The notes below the pieces were generated by a model, which worked only from the letters and a program-made list of their open reading frames with translations, ran no database searches and had not been told where the DNA came from. A stretch of DNA of 64,000 nt, from contig CAPQCU010000005.1 of NCBI GenBank assembly GCA_948684385.1, positions 1 to 64,000 of the forward strand. Reading direction: 5' to 3'. A program made the position numbers and the translations under genes. Source of the stretch: an uncultured bacterium. GTDB taxonomy: Bacteria; Cyanobacteriota; Vampirovibrionia; Gastranaerophilales; Gastranaerophilaceae. The stretch's first letter is position 1, and every line of letters starts with the position of its first letter. Of this stretch, positions 33,804 through 42,233 are shown piece by piece.

Positions 33804-34598
33804 CTAAAAACCGTTGAGTAAAAGTAAACTAGCCCAGATTACAATAATCCCTGACATAACTCCTGCGATTGCGTAATGCCAGTCACCGTATTCATGAGAA
33901 AGCGGAAGGAGGGTGTCAAATGATATGTAAATCATAATTCCGACAACAGCTGCCATAAAGAAGCCTACAAAAACCTGAGGCAGGAACCAGTGTAAAAGAG
34001 CAAGACCGATTAATGCTCCTAAAGGTTCTGTCATGCCTGTCCAGAAAGAGTACCAGATAGCCAGACGTTTTTTGCCTGTTGCGTGATAGATTGGAAGCGC
34101 TACTGCGATACCTTCCGGTATATTATGTAAAGCAATAGCGAGCGCTACAGAAATTCCGATTGTTACGTCCTGAGAAGTTACAAGGAAAGTACCTAAACCT
34201 TCCGGAAAGTTGTGAACAGCAATCGCTATTGCTGTAAGAAGTCCTGCGCGTTTGATTTTGCTATGCCTTGTACAGTTTTCACAGCCTTCGGTTAAATCTT
34301 CTTCAACGTGGTCAGGAAGAAATGTGTCGATAAGCTTGGATATTATTACTCCTGCAATAAATCCCCAGAACATAATCCAGTGGTAGTCTACAGGATAGTA
34401 GTTTTTGAGTAATTCTTCTGCAGTGGATAGAATTTCTGTAAAAGATACAAAAATCATTACTCCGGCAGAAAATCCCAAGCCTAAAGAAAGGATTTTGAGA
34501 TTATTCTTTTTAACCAGAAAAGTAATAAAACCTCCGATTACGGTAGCTAATCCGGCTAAAAGTGTCATTAATAAAGGTATTTTCCAGTTTTCTATCAT
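33804..34598 (-). CDS. zupT: ZIP-family metal transporter (ZupT-like)
   Basis: 264 residues, eight membrane helices. The metal-binding helices IV and V carry the ZIP signatures AIAVHNFPEGLGTF and VALAIALHNIPEGIAVALP; a short His/Cys-bearing loop (ENCTRHSKIK) lies between helices III and IV. Length and order match ZupT. Imports Zn, Fe or Mn. Confidence 0.93.
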   Translation of the reverse strand: MIENWKIPLLMTLLAGLATVIGGFITFLVKKNNLKILSLGLGFSAGVMIFVSFTEILSTAEELLKNYYPVDYHWIMFWGFIAGVIISKLIDTFLPDHVEEDLTEGCENCTRHSKIKRAGLLTAIAIAVHNFPEGLGTFLVTSQDVTIGISVALAIALHNIPEGIAVALPIYHATGKKRLAIWYSFWTGMTEPLGALIGLALLHWFLPQVFVGFFMAAVVGIMIYISFDTLLPLSHEYGDWHYAIAGVMSGIIVIWASLLLLNGF

Positions 34599-34677
34599 AA
34601 AATAAGTATAACACGAAAAAAATAAGTGCTTGCAAAAAAAAATTTAGCAGGTTATATTAATTTTGTACCAAACGTAC

Positions 34678-34755
34678 GGGAGCGTAGCTCAGTCTGGTTA
34701 GAGCGCATGCCTGTCACGCATGAGGTCGCGAGTTCGAGCCTCGTCGTTCCCGCCA
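34678..34755 (+). tRNA. tRNA-Asp (anticodon GUC)
   Basis: Acceptor GGGAGCG/CGTTCCC, D arm GCTC...GAGC, anticodon stem CATGC/GCATG with loop CTGTCAC, T arm with GTTCGAGCC, discriminator G and encoded CCA. All arms pair. A Rho-independent terminator follows at once. The accessory island begins just downstream, but no repeat of the tRNA 3' end is seen on its far side. Confidence 0.96.
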
Positions 34756-34760
34756 TTTAA

Positions 34761-34789
34761 AAAAAAGAGTCCTAATAGGACTCTTTTTT
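34761..34789 (+). terminator. terminator of tRNA-Asp
   Basis: AAAAAAGAGTCCT, loop AAT, complement, and a T run; six bases after the CCA end. Confidence 0.85.
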
Positions 34790-35125
34790 TGTTTTTTATA
34801 ACTTATTAGACCATTTGGGATGGTATGTTATTGGCTATTATGCCGCGTCGTTGGGAGTTTGAGGCTAATTTATAATGTTGAGATTTGGTGGTCTTTTCTT
34901 GCACTTTTGTCCTCATTTTTGCACTAAATTGCACCCTAAAAACCTCTAATCACCTATCTTTCCCCGTTGTGTTTGAGCTTTGTCCCTGATACTTTTAGTG
35001 CAAGAATTGTCCGTTTTGAATTATCTTTCAATTTGATATGTGTCGAAATGTCTCTGAGATTGAGACAAAACACTTGATGTTTCTTCAAACAAGAGCAATT
35101 AATGTGTATGTAAGGATTTTTGAAT
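34790..35125. repeat. transposon-end-like region with repeated TTGCAC motifs
   Basis: No convincing gene in these 330 bases. Motifs recur: TTGCACTTTTGTCC (34899), TTTTGCACTAAATTGCACC (34917) and, inverted, TTTTAGTGCAAGAATTGTCC (34993). Multiple subterminal sites ahead of the transposase gene are what the left end of a Mu-type element looks like. Exact terminal bases cannot be placed. Confidence 0.55.
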
Positions 35126-36244
35126 ATGACATACACTCCAGAAAAATCAAAACAAATAGCACTGGCACGATTGGACTTAATTCACAAATGGTTTGAGTTC
35201 AGAAAGAAATCAACAAATAAACTCCAAGCCGACTATGATTTTGTAAAATTGCACAACACTTCAAATTCTCATCTGTTTGAGATTTTAGGAAAAATATCTC
35301 GCGGCAGTTTGCATCGTTGGTCTGCAATGCTGAATGGAACAGAAGATTATACAAAACTCTTGCCTCAGTACAAATATTCTAAAATAGACGAATATAGGAC
35401 AGTTTTAACTGATGAAGAAATCAAAATATTTATGAGTCTGCTTTTGCACCCTAATCGTATTTCAATAGGTAAGGCAACTGCCCTCACAAAATACAAATTA
35501 AAAGAGCAAGGACAGAGTTTTATTCCGGCAGATATTACATTCCGTCGTTATGCGAAATGGTTTAAGGATAACAATTACGACAAATGGATTTTAGCAAGAG
35601 ACGGAGAAAAAGCTCTTTCAGATAAAGTGGAACCGTACATAAAACGTGACGCAAGTTCGCTTGAAGTTGGAGATATACTTGTAGCTGATGGGCATAAATT
35701 AGCGTTCCAAGTGATAAATCCTTTTACTGGTAAACCATGCAGAGCAACACTTGTCGGATTTTTGGATTGGAAATCAACGGCACTTGTTGGTTATGAAATT
35801 ATGCTTGAAGAAAATACTCAATGTATAGCATCAGCACTTCGTAACGCAATAATCAATCTTGATATGATACCAAAAGTTGTATATCAAGATAATGGTAGAG
35901 CGTTTAGAGCAAAATATTTTACTGATGATAAAGGTTTTACTGAACTCGGTTTTCAAGGTCTTTATGCAAAGTTAGGAATTGAAACAGTTTTTGCAAGACC
36001 TTACAATGCGAGAGCAAAAGTAATTGAACGATTTTTCAAAGAATTTCAGGAAGGTTTTGAGAAGTTGCTTCCAAGCTATATTGGAAGCAATATTCAAAAT
36101 AAACCTGTCTATATGATGCGAAATGAAAAACTACATAAGAGTTGGCATAATGAATGTCCAAGTGCAATTGCTTCAGTTAAATATGCATTTAATCCTAAAG
36201 ATGTCGCAATAGATCTAGATATTTGTGTAACTTCTAATGTGTGA
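35126..36244 (+). CDS. Mu-type DDE transposase, C-terminally truncated
   Basis: 372 residues from ATG 35126 (AAGGAT upstream). The N-terminal half is helical DNA-binding sequence; the RNase H-like core has the catalytic triad in ILVADGHKL (D), VVYQDNGRAF (D) and KVIERFFKEF (E), in the MuA/rve spacing. Intact relatives continue for 200-300 residues with a non-catalytic barrel and activator-binding tail; here the frame runs into antisense dgt sequence at about 36154, so the last 30 residues are not native. Probably inactive or defective. It lies between tRNA-Asp and a defence operon. Confidence 0.82.
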   Translation: MTYTPEKSKQIALARLDLIHKWFEFRKKSTNKLQADYDFVKLHNTSNSHLFEILGKISRGSLHRWSAMLNGTEDYTKLLPQYKYSKIDEYRTVLTDEEIKIFMSLLLHPNRISIGKATALTKYKLKEQGQSFIPADITFRRYAKWFKDNNYDKWILARDGEKALSDKVEPYIKRDASSLEVGDILVADGHKLAFQVINPFTGKPCRATLVGFLDWKSTALVGYEIMLEENTQCIASALRNAIINLDMIPKVVYQDNGRAFRAKYFTDDKGFTELGFQGLYAKLGIETVFARPYNARAKVIERFFKEFQEGFEKLLPSYIGSNIQNKPVYMMRNEKLHKSWHNECPSAIASVKYAFNPKDVAIDLDICVTSNV

Positions 36245-36495
36245 GATAGTCTATTAGTATAATGATCTCCTTGATTTGTCATATATACCTGAGTCTTTTC
36301 CATCAATCTTTTAAATGCCAAAGAATATATAATTCGATCTTTGTCCCTTTCAAATTCAGTTCTTCTTTGACAAGGTTCATAATTTCCCATATACAGTCTT
36401 TGAGCAGCCTTAGATTTTATGGCATAAGGTGCTAAATTATATTCTTCTTTATCTTCCAAGTCTTGTCTTAAATTATCAAAAATTATATTTTTCAA
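36154..36495 (-). pseudogene. dgt: dGTP triphosphohydrolase, N-terminal fragment
   Basis: About 113 residues match the start of Dgt-type dGTPases: RRTEFERDKDRIIYSLAFKR, then TQVYMTNQGDHYTNRLSHTL with the first HD-domain histidine, and EAIALGH. The family motif continues GHDLGHTPFGH, but here the sequence switches after GH to SLCQLLC..., which is antisense transposase DNA, and ends at 36109. The gene is therefore cut by the transposase-bearing element, and no distal part is seen in the window. It starts 27 bases after ietS with AGAGAGGTT upstream. dGTPases of this fold are known anti-phage nucleotide-depletion enzymes, so it may have been part of the defence operon. Confidence 0.8.
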
Positions 36496-36521
36496 AATGA
36501 ACCTCTCTTTAATTACATTGT

Positions 36522-38741
36522 CTATTCATCAAAATGAATATCTTCCTCAGCGATATTATGTATATCTATTCTTGTTTCTATATCGACTTTATTTACAAAC
36601 CATTCATTTAGTAAACAATTACGAATAAAATCATCAATTCTGTTAACACCATTTAATTCTTTTAACGTAACAACAATGCTAAATTTTAACCCTCTTCCAT
36701 CTTCTGGATTTAACCTATTTTTTGTTTTTAAGCTTATACCCCACAAACCTTTGGGTGTGTAAGATAATTTGGGCATGTTTCTGGTTTTTAAGACTTCTCT
36801 TATATGTTTTACATTGTCCCATTTTCTGAAATATTGACGCGCATCCTTTTCTTGGGTAAATACACCTTTTGAATCTTGATAGTTATTATCAATAGACTTA
36901 ATTTCCTTATCTTTCAGCCTTCCTATTTTTATATCCAATTCGGTGTTGGTATAATCTACTCCCTGATTTCTTGAGCATTTAGGGAAGTAGCAAAGTGTGG
37001 CTTTTGCAATAAACGGATGTTTATTTTGATGCACTGGGATTGGAAGTTTATAATTGTATGTATCGTATTCTTCCGAAACTCCTGATATGATAAATTGAAT
37101 CTCATCATCTTTTGTATTTACAATATCTTCAATTCTTTGAGGAATAATGCCATGTCCAATTTTAAAAATATCAAATTTTTGTTTTTGCCATGTTGTAGAA
37201 GAATGTATCAAAAGAGCTTTCGCTTCTTCTCGTGATAGCCCAAGTACAGACATTAAGTAGCACATTTTTCTTGATACCCATGGTGCCGCAAATGATGTTC
37301 CTTGTACCAGTTCAATACCCCTATTTGTACATACTTGGATTTTATTTAAATTATCTCCTCCAAAGTATGCTATGTCAGGTTTTATAAAAAATGACAAGAC
37401 GGGTCCTTTTCTAGTATAAGAAACAGGTTCACCTTTTCTTGTAACAGAATTTACTACCAAAGAATTTATTGAATCAGCAGGTGAACCAATTGCTTTGTCT
37501 TTTTCATCATCTTTTTTATTTGTTCCTGCAATAATAAATATAACATCGTTTTCACATTGGATTTTATCAAGAATTGCGGCTTCCGGTGATATAAAATTAG
37601 AATTAACTTCTAATTTAGAACCTAATGACAAATTCCAAACTTTAATATCAGGGTTCATTGCCACAATTTTTTCTATATCTTTAAGGATACTGAATGAACT
37701 AAATTGACCTCCCGCTGCAACTGTATAGTGTTTGACTTTAAATCGCCCACATCCATCATCTAAGTCAGGATTTAAAGAAGGACCATCTACAATAATAGAA
37801 CATACAGCAGTTCCATGAATATAATCATTCTCATAAATGGGAATATCTTTGGACAATAAATTTGTTGTTTCTACCCACTCAGAAAAATATACATTTTGAG
37901 CAAAAGATGTATCTATTACGCCAATTGTAGGTTCATTGTTTGGAGATGCAATATCTCTTGTTTCGATATTTTTTGCAAACTCAAAATCATTTTTCGTTAA
38001 TTCTGATAAATCATGCACAGCCATAGATATTAAGTATGGGGCTTTAGCTTTTAAAAGGCTTAATTCATCAGGATATAAATATATTGTAGTTTCATCAATT
38101 ATTCTGTTGTTATCAATTCGAATGCCAAGTTTTTTTAATAAACCTTCGGTGTCAGAAGTCGTTTTAAATATAGTAATTATTGAAGCTTCTTGCAAAACAG
38201 TTTCATCTTTTAAAATATCAAATTTTTCTACATAATATGCATCTACGATTATTCTTAAAAAATTTGTTTTACAAAGTATAGAATTTTTAAACAATGGTTT
38301 ATCATTAAAACCTTTTGCGGTAATTTCTTTTATTTTATCATACGAAATATGGCCATTAAATTTTTCATTTAGAATGTGTATTGCCTCTTTCAGTTCATTT
38401 ATTGATTGTTCTAATTCTTTTAAAAGAACATAATGTGTGATTATGTGTCTTGGTGATTCACTATTATCGTAACGTGCACCTCTTATACTATTATTACCTG
38501 AAGATAAAATTCTTTGGATTCGATTACTTTTTGCCGCTATTTTATTGTAATAAACACTGACTAATGCTCCTGGCAAAATCGTATCATTTTGCCAAATTTT
38601 GAATAATCGTTCTAAATCAGAAAGTAATTCTTCTAATCTATCAGAATTTATTGATTCACCAGATGGCAAATTCGGAGAGCCAAATGCAGAATCATTTTTT
38701 CTTTGTTCAAAAGTTCCTTTTAATTGAAGTGTTGAATTCAT
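36522..38741 (-). CDS. ietS: IetS-like subtilisin-family serine protease
   Basis: 739 residues. A roughly 250-residue N-terminal helical region precedes an S8 protease domain: catalytic Asp in TIGVIDTSFAQ, His in DYIHGTAVCSII, Ser in VQGTSFAAPWVS. A beta-rich C-terminal domain of about 220 residues follows. No signal peptide, so it acts in the cytoplasm. It begins one base after the AAA ATPase gene. An AAA ATPase plus subtilase pair is the IetAS system, first described for plasmid stability in Agrobacterium and later shown to be anti-phage. Substrate and trigger are not known from sequence. Confidence 0.8.
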   Translation of the reverse strand: MNSTLQLKGTFEQRKNDSAFGSPNLPSGESINSDRLEELLSDLERLFKIWQNDTILPGALVSVYYNKIAAKSNRIQRILSSGNNSIRGARYDNSESPRHIITHYVLLKELEQSINELKEAIHILNEKFNGHISYDKIKEITAKGFNDKPLFKNSILCKTNFLRIIVDAYYVEKFDILKDETVLQEASIITIFKTTSDTEGLLKKLGIRIDNNRIIDETTIYLYPDELSLLKAKAPYLISMAVHDLSELTKNDFEFAKNIETRDIASPNNEPTIGVIDTSFAQNVYFSEWVETTNLLSKDIPIYENDYIHGTAVCSIIVDGPSLNPDLDDGCGRFKVKHYTVAAGGQFSSFSILKDIEKIVAMNPDIKVWNLSLGSKLEVNSNFISPEAAILDKIQCENDVIFIIAGTNKKDDEKDKAIGSPADSINSLVVNSVTRKGEPVSYTRKGPVLSFFIKPDIAYFGGDNLNKIQVCTNRGIELVQGTSFAAPWVSRKMCYLMSVLGLSREEAKALLIHSSTTWQKQKFDIFKIGHGIIPQRIEDIVNTKDDEIQFIISGVSEEYDTYNYKLPIPVHQNKHPFIAKATLCYFPKCSRNQGVDYTNTELDIKIGRLKDKEIKSIDNNYQDSKGVFTQEKDARQYFRKWDNVKHIREVLKTRNMPKLSYTPKGLWGISLKTKNRLNPEDGRGLKFSIVVTLKELNGVNRIDDFIRNCLLNEWFVNKVDIETRIDIHNIAEEDIHFDE

Positions 38742-38742
38742 A

Positions 38743-39786
38743 CTACTTTATCTCCTTAAGTTTTCTTGATACTTGGCTTTTTGAGACTCCTGTCAATATT
38801 TCAATTTCTCTCACCGTAAATCCTTTATCTTGAATATTTTTTAAAGAGTCATTATTATTACTCTTATTAAGTGAATTATAAATTCTTTTCAGATAATCAT
38901 ACTCATAACCAGGATCACTAAAGGCCAAAGACGTTTTTAAGATATTTTTAAGTTCTCCGGGATATGGTAAACTCTCGGATGAATGAAGTATTTTTCTGAA
39001 TAAAGTGATATTCCGTCCTGCAGTCTTAAATTTATTAAGTAGTTTGTTTAAGATTTTTTCTGCAGCCTCTACTAGGTCAGATTTTGTATATTCACTAAAA
39101 TCAACTACTGAGTCAAAACGCCTGATTAGAGCTTTATCAAAAGCTTTATATAAATTAGTAGTCGCGATTACAACAATATTGCTATCAAGTCCGTCGAAAC
39201 CTTTTAAAAGAGACGAAGTTGCTCTGCCCATTTCTCGTAAATCATTGGAGTTAATTCTATCAATAGCCAATGCATCGATTTCGTCAAACAAAATTATAAT
39301 TTTTTGTGGCTGAGAAATTTTATGCAATTCGTTAAATAATGCGGAAATATTTTTTGATGTCTGTCCTAACTTGCTATCAATAATATTATCAAAATCCACA
39401 GCATATAAATCTCTGTCTAATATTCTTGCGATTTGCTTTGCACTCTCCGTTTTACCCGTGCCCGGAGGTCCTTCAAATAAGAATTTATTGACACCGACAT
39501 TATGTCCTATGGCATTTATTATGCCAACAATACTATCTTCTATACTGATTGGAAGTGGTAGCGGTTCGTTACCAAGTTCGACCTTTTTCAAGAAGTGACA
39601 ATCTTCCTCCTGAAACTGTGGACTAAAACTGTTTGCGTCTGACAGTAAAGAAACTATATATTGAGCTAAGCTATAATCTTTGTCATTATCGAAATCTTTA
39701 GCTATAGTATATGCCTCTTGCCTAAAAGCTGCCTCATTTTTTTCGGCATGGAATTTTATCAAATTTATAACGTTTTTCTTTTTCAT
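38743..39786 (-). CDS. ietA: IetA-like AAA ATPase with C-terminal HTH
   Basis: 347 residues. Walker A in FEGPPGTGKTESAKQIA, Walker B in IIILFDEIDALAID, sensor region IVVIATTNLYKAFDKALIRR with the arginine finger. The last 35 residues (GFTVREIEILTGVSKSQVSR) form a helix-turn-helix, so the ATPase may bind DNA or autoregulate. The usual role in the IetAS pair is to hold or activate the protease. GAGGT precedes the ATG; the leader is only about ten bases. Confidence 0.82.
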   Translation of the reverse strand: MKKKNVINLIKFHAEKNEAAFRQEAYTIAKDFDNDKDYSLAQYIVSLLSDANSFSPQFQEEDCHFLKKVELGNEPLPLPISIEDSIVGIINAIGHNVGVNKFLFEGPPGTGKTESAKQIARILDRDLYAVDFDNIIDSKLGQTSKNISALFNELHKISQPQKIIILFDEIDALAIDRINSNDLREMGRATSSLLKGFDGLDSNIVVIATTNLYKAFDKALIRRFDSVVDFSEYTKSDLVEAAEKILNKLLNKFKTAGRNITLFRKILHSSESLPYPGELKNILKTSLAFSDPGYEYDYLKRIYNSLNKSNNNDSLKNIQDKGFTVREIEILTGVSKSQVSRKLKEIK

Positions 39787-39802
39787 AATTTACCTCAATT
39801 GT

Positions 39803-39855
39803 ATAATACAACAACTGGGACAAATTGTCAATAGTTGGGACAAATTTTATTAAAT
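39803..39855 (-). promoter_or_regulatory. promoter and operator-like repeats of the ietAS operon
   Basis: On the minus strand: TTGACA (39826-39831), 17-base spacer, TATTAT (39803-39808). Two copies of TTTGTCCCA(A/G) sit in the spacer and just upstream of the -35. A repressor bound there would cover the promoter. Candidates are the IetA HTH and the HTH protein encoded at 40043. Confidence 0.65.
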
Positions 39856-40042
39856 CATCATTCTTGTAATATAGTAAAAACAAAATCTGTTTATACTTTC
39901 TTTTTTGAAAACCTTAAAGACAGTAAGTATATATAAAATATAATAATCTCCATCTCATAGTTAATTTTATCTTGTACTGTGTGTTAAATTACATTTTTAT
40001 TCTAAAATTTTGTCATAATATGATTATATAAAAACTTTTGCA

Positions 40043-40279
40043 CTATAGCTCAATTTTATTAACATTTATTAAATCATGAGGGAGCATTTTTAATGCGTGA
40101 GCGATTTTTTCTAAAGAATCGGCTCGAGGTGAACATTTTCCGCGCTCTATTACTCCTATTGCATTCGTGCTTAAACAGGAAAGTTCTGCAAGTGTTTCCT
40201 GAGATAATCTACGTTTTTGTCTTTCAAATTTTATTTTTAAACCGATTTTTATACTTAAACTATTTTTTTCAGCATTCAT
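40043..40279 (-). CDS. XRE-family transcriptional regulator near ietAS
   Basis: 78 residues from ATG 40279. Cro/C1-type helix-turn-helix: LKIKFERQKRRLSQETLAE, then CLSTNAIGVIERGKCSPRAD and SLEKIAHALKMLPHDLIN. It is 255 bases upstream of ietA in the same direction, so it could regulate the defence operon through the TTTGTCCCA repeats. An upstream in-frame ATG at 40321 lacks a ribosome site. Confidence 0.8.
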   Translation of the reverse strand: MNAEKNSLSIKIGLKIKFERQKRRLSQETLAELSCLSTNAIGVIERGKCSPRADSLEKIAHALKMLPHDLINVNKIEL

Positions 40280-40360
40280 AATAATCGTTATTTTAACCTG
40301 CGTGCACAATATATTCAACAAAAGAAATTGCGTTTTTCTTCAATCTTTTGGGGAAAAAAT

Positions 40361-41260
40361 TCAGTCATTTAAATATTGAAAATTTTGCAATTTACTCAAA
40401 AACAATTTTGCTGCAGGAGAAAATACTTGATTTTTTTTCCAAACAATATCCAGTCCTGACTCAAGTTTTGGATAAAGCGGGCGAAAACATAATTCGCTTT
40501 CTTCGGATGTATTTGCAAGCTTATCCAGAGTAATTGCATTTCCTATTCCTGCCTTAACCATTATTGCTGCGTTATATACAAGGTTGTAAGTAGCTGTTAT
40601 ATTAAGTTTGTCAAACTCATCTCCGAACCAGTCTAAAAAACCACTTGCTTTAGAATATTTTGGTGACATCTGGCGTGATACAAGAAGAGGTACATTTATT
40701 AAATCTTGAAGTGTAATCTTTTCTTTGAGAGCCAGCTGGTTGTCTTTTCGGGTAATTATTCCCCATACATCTTTTTCCGGCAATTCTATGCTGTCATACT
40801 TTGATAATTCGACAGGTTGAATTAAGACTCCAAAATCTAAAAGTCCTTTATCAAGTTTTTCCATTACGTCTTCTGCGTTTCCGCTGTAAATATGATATTT
40901 AATACCAGGATATTCTAATTGAAGTTCTTTTATAACTTCTGCAATGTATTTCATAGAGTCGGTTTCTCCTCCTCCAATGTAAATATCACCGCTTATAGTA
41001 TCTGATATTGACTTAAATTCTGCTTCTGTTTTTTCAACCATATCAACGATTTCTTGAGCTCTTTTTCTCAAAATCAAACCTTCAGCAGTCAGAGTAACCT
41101 GATGTTTTCCCCGGATTAAAAGCTTCTGTTTCAGCTCTCGTTCAAGTTCCTGCAGCTGACGTGTTAAAGTGGGCTGTGTCAGATGAAGTGAGTTTGCTGC
41201 TTTTGTTATTGACCCTTCCCTTGCAACTGCGAGAAAGTATTTTAGAACTCTGATTTCCAT
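40361..41260 (-). CDS. LysR-family transcriptional regulator
   Basis: 299 residues. N-terminal winged helix (MEIRVLKYFLAVAREGSITK, LTQPTLTRQLQELEREL) and a periplasmic-binding-like effector domain from about residue 90 (DIYIGGGETDSMKYI). It is divergent from the DUF3737 and alpha/beta-hydrolase genes with only about 100 bases between, the classic LysR layout, so it very likely controls them. Effector unknown. Confidence 0.93.
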   Translation of the reverse strand: MEIRVLKYFLAVAREGSITKAANSLHLTQPTLTRQLQELERELKQKLLIRGKHQVTLTAEGLILRKRAQEIVDMVEKTEAEFKSISDTISGDIYIGGGETDSMKYIAEVIKELQLEYPGIKYHIYSGNAEDVMEKLDKGLLDFGVLIQPVELSKYDSIELPEKDVWGIITRKDNQLALKEKITLQDLINVPLLVSRQMSPKYSKASGFLDWFGDEFDKLNITATYNLVYNAAIMVKAGIGNAITLDKLANTSEESELCFRPLYPKLESGLDIVWKKNQVFSPAAKLFLSKLQNFQYLND

Positions 41261-41359
41261 AAATTCATTATAAAAGTTTCAATTATGCTCGTCAAGCATT
41301 TTAAGCTATGTAATATAAGTATTTGCTATTTTATAAAGATGGTAAATAATGAATATATT

Positions 41360-42226
41360 ATGAGAAAGAAAACATACATTTTGAACCAGAGTTTTGATGC
41401 AGAACGTGCTTTGTACAATATTAAAAATTCGGATGTAGTGAATTGCACTTTTAAAGGCGAAGCAGACGGTGAGAGTGTTTTAAAGGAATGCAGAAATGTG
41501 AGAGTTGAAAACTGTTCTTTTTCACTTAGGTATCCTTTATGGCACGCTAAAAAATTTGAACTTGTAAACTCAACGATGGATGATTTAACCCGTGCACCTA
41601 TCTGGTATTCATCAGAAGGAGTAATCAAAGATTGTAAGATTGAGGGAGTTAAAACTCTTAGAGAATGTAAAAATATTACAGTTGAAAGTTGTAATATTAA
41701 TTCAATTGAATTTGGGTGGAGATGTCAAGGGGTAAATATTAAAGCTTCCACAATAAATTCAGTTTATTTTTTGTTTGAATCTAAAAATGTTGAGATTGAA
41801 AATCTTGAAATGATTGGAAAATATTCTTTTCAGTATATGAAAAATGTGCATATAAAAAATTCAAAGCTTGATACAAAAGATGCGTTCTGGCACAGTAAAA
41901 ATATTGTTGTAGAAAATTCTGTTGTAAAAGGCGAATATCTTGGTTGGTTTAGTGAAAATTTGACCCTTGTGAATTGTAAAATAATCGGAACCCAGCCGCT
42001 TTGTTATTGCAAAAATTTAAAGCTGATTGATTGCGAAATGATTGATACTGATTTGGCTTTTGAATACTCGGATGTTGAAGCTTCGGTTAAAGGTCATATA
42101 GTTTCTGTTAAGAACCCTAAGTCCGGAGTTGTAGAAGCGGATTCTGTCGGGGAAATTATTGCAGAAGATGCAATTATGAAATGTAGCGGAGAAGTTAGGT
42201 TACGCGAAAATAGGCTTAGTGCATAG
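41360..42226 (+). CDS. DUF3737 family beta-helix protein
   Basis: 288 residues from ATG 41360. A chain of short repeated rungs typical of a right-handed beta helix: NSDVVNCTFKG, CRNVRVENCSFSLRYPLWH, CKNITVESCNINS, SKNIVVENSVVKGEYLGWF, CKNLKLIDCEM. The order matches DUF3737 proteins end to end. Function unknown; beta helices often bind or process polysaccharide, but no catalytic residues are recognised. It overlaps the frame of the next gene's leader, so the two are co-transcribed. Confidence 0.85.
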   Translation: MRKKTYILNQSFDAERALYNIKNSDVVNCTFKGEADGESVLKECRNVRVENCSFSLRYPLWHAKKFELVNSTMDDLTRAPIWYSSEGVIKDCKIEGVKTLRECKNITVESCNINSIEFGWRCQGVNIKASTINSVYFLFESKNVEIENLEMIGKYSFQYMKNVHIKNSKLDTKDAFWHSKNIVVENSVVKGEYLGWFSENLTLVNCKIIGTQPLCYCKNLKLIDCEMIDTDLAFEYSDVEASVKGHIVSVKNPKSGVVEADSVGEIIAEDAIMKCSGEVRLRENRLSA

Positions 42227-42233
42227 GAGAAAA

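Noticed and set aside
34954..35136. 60-residue leftward frame overlapping the transposase start
   Set aside because: No ribosome site, and it lies across the repeated TTGCAC end region; more likely chance.
34678..36495. tRNA-Asp as the integration site of the defence island
   Set aside because: No repeat of the tRNA 3' end is visible on the far side, there is no tyrosine or serine integrase, and the only recombinase is a DDE transposase that does not target tRNA genes.
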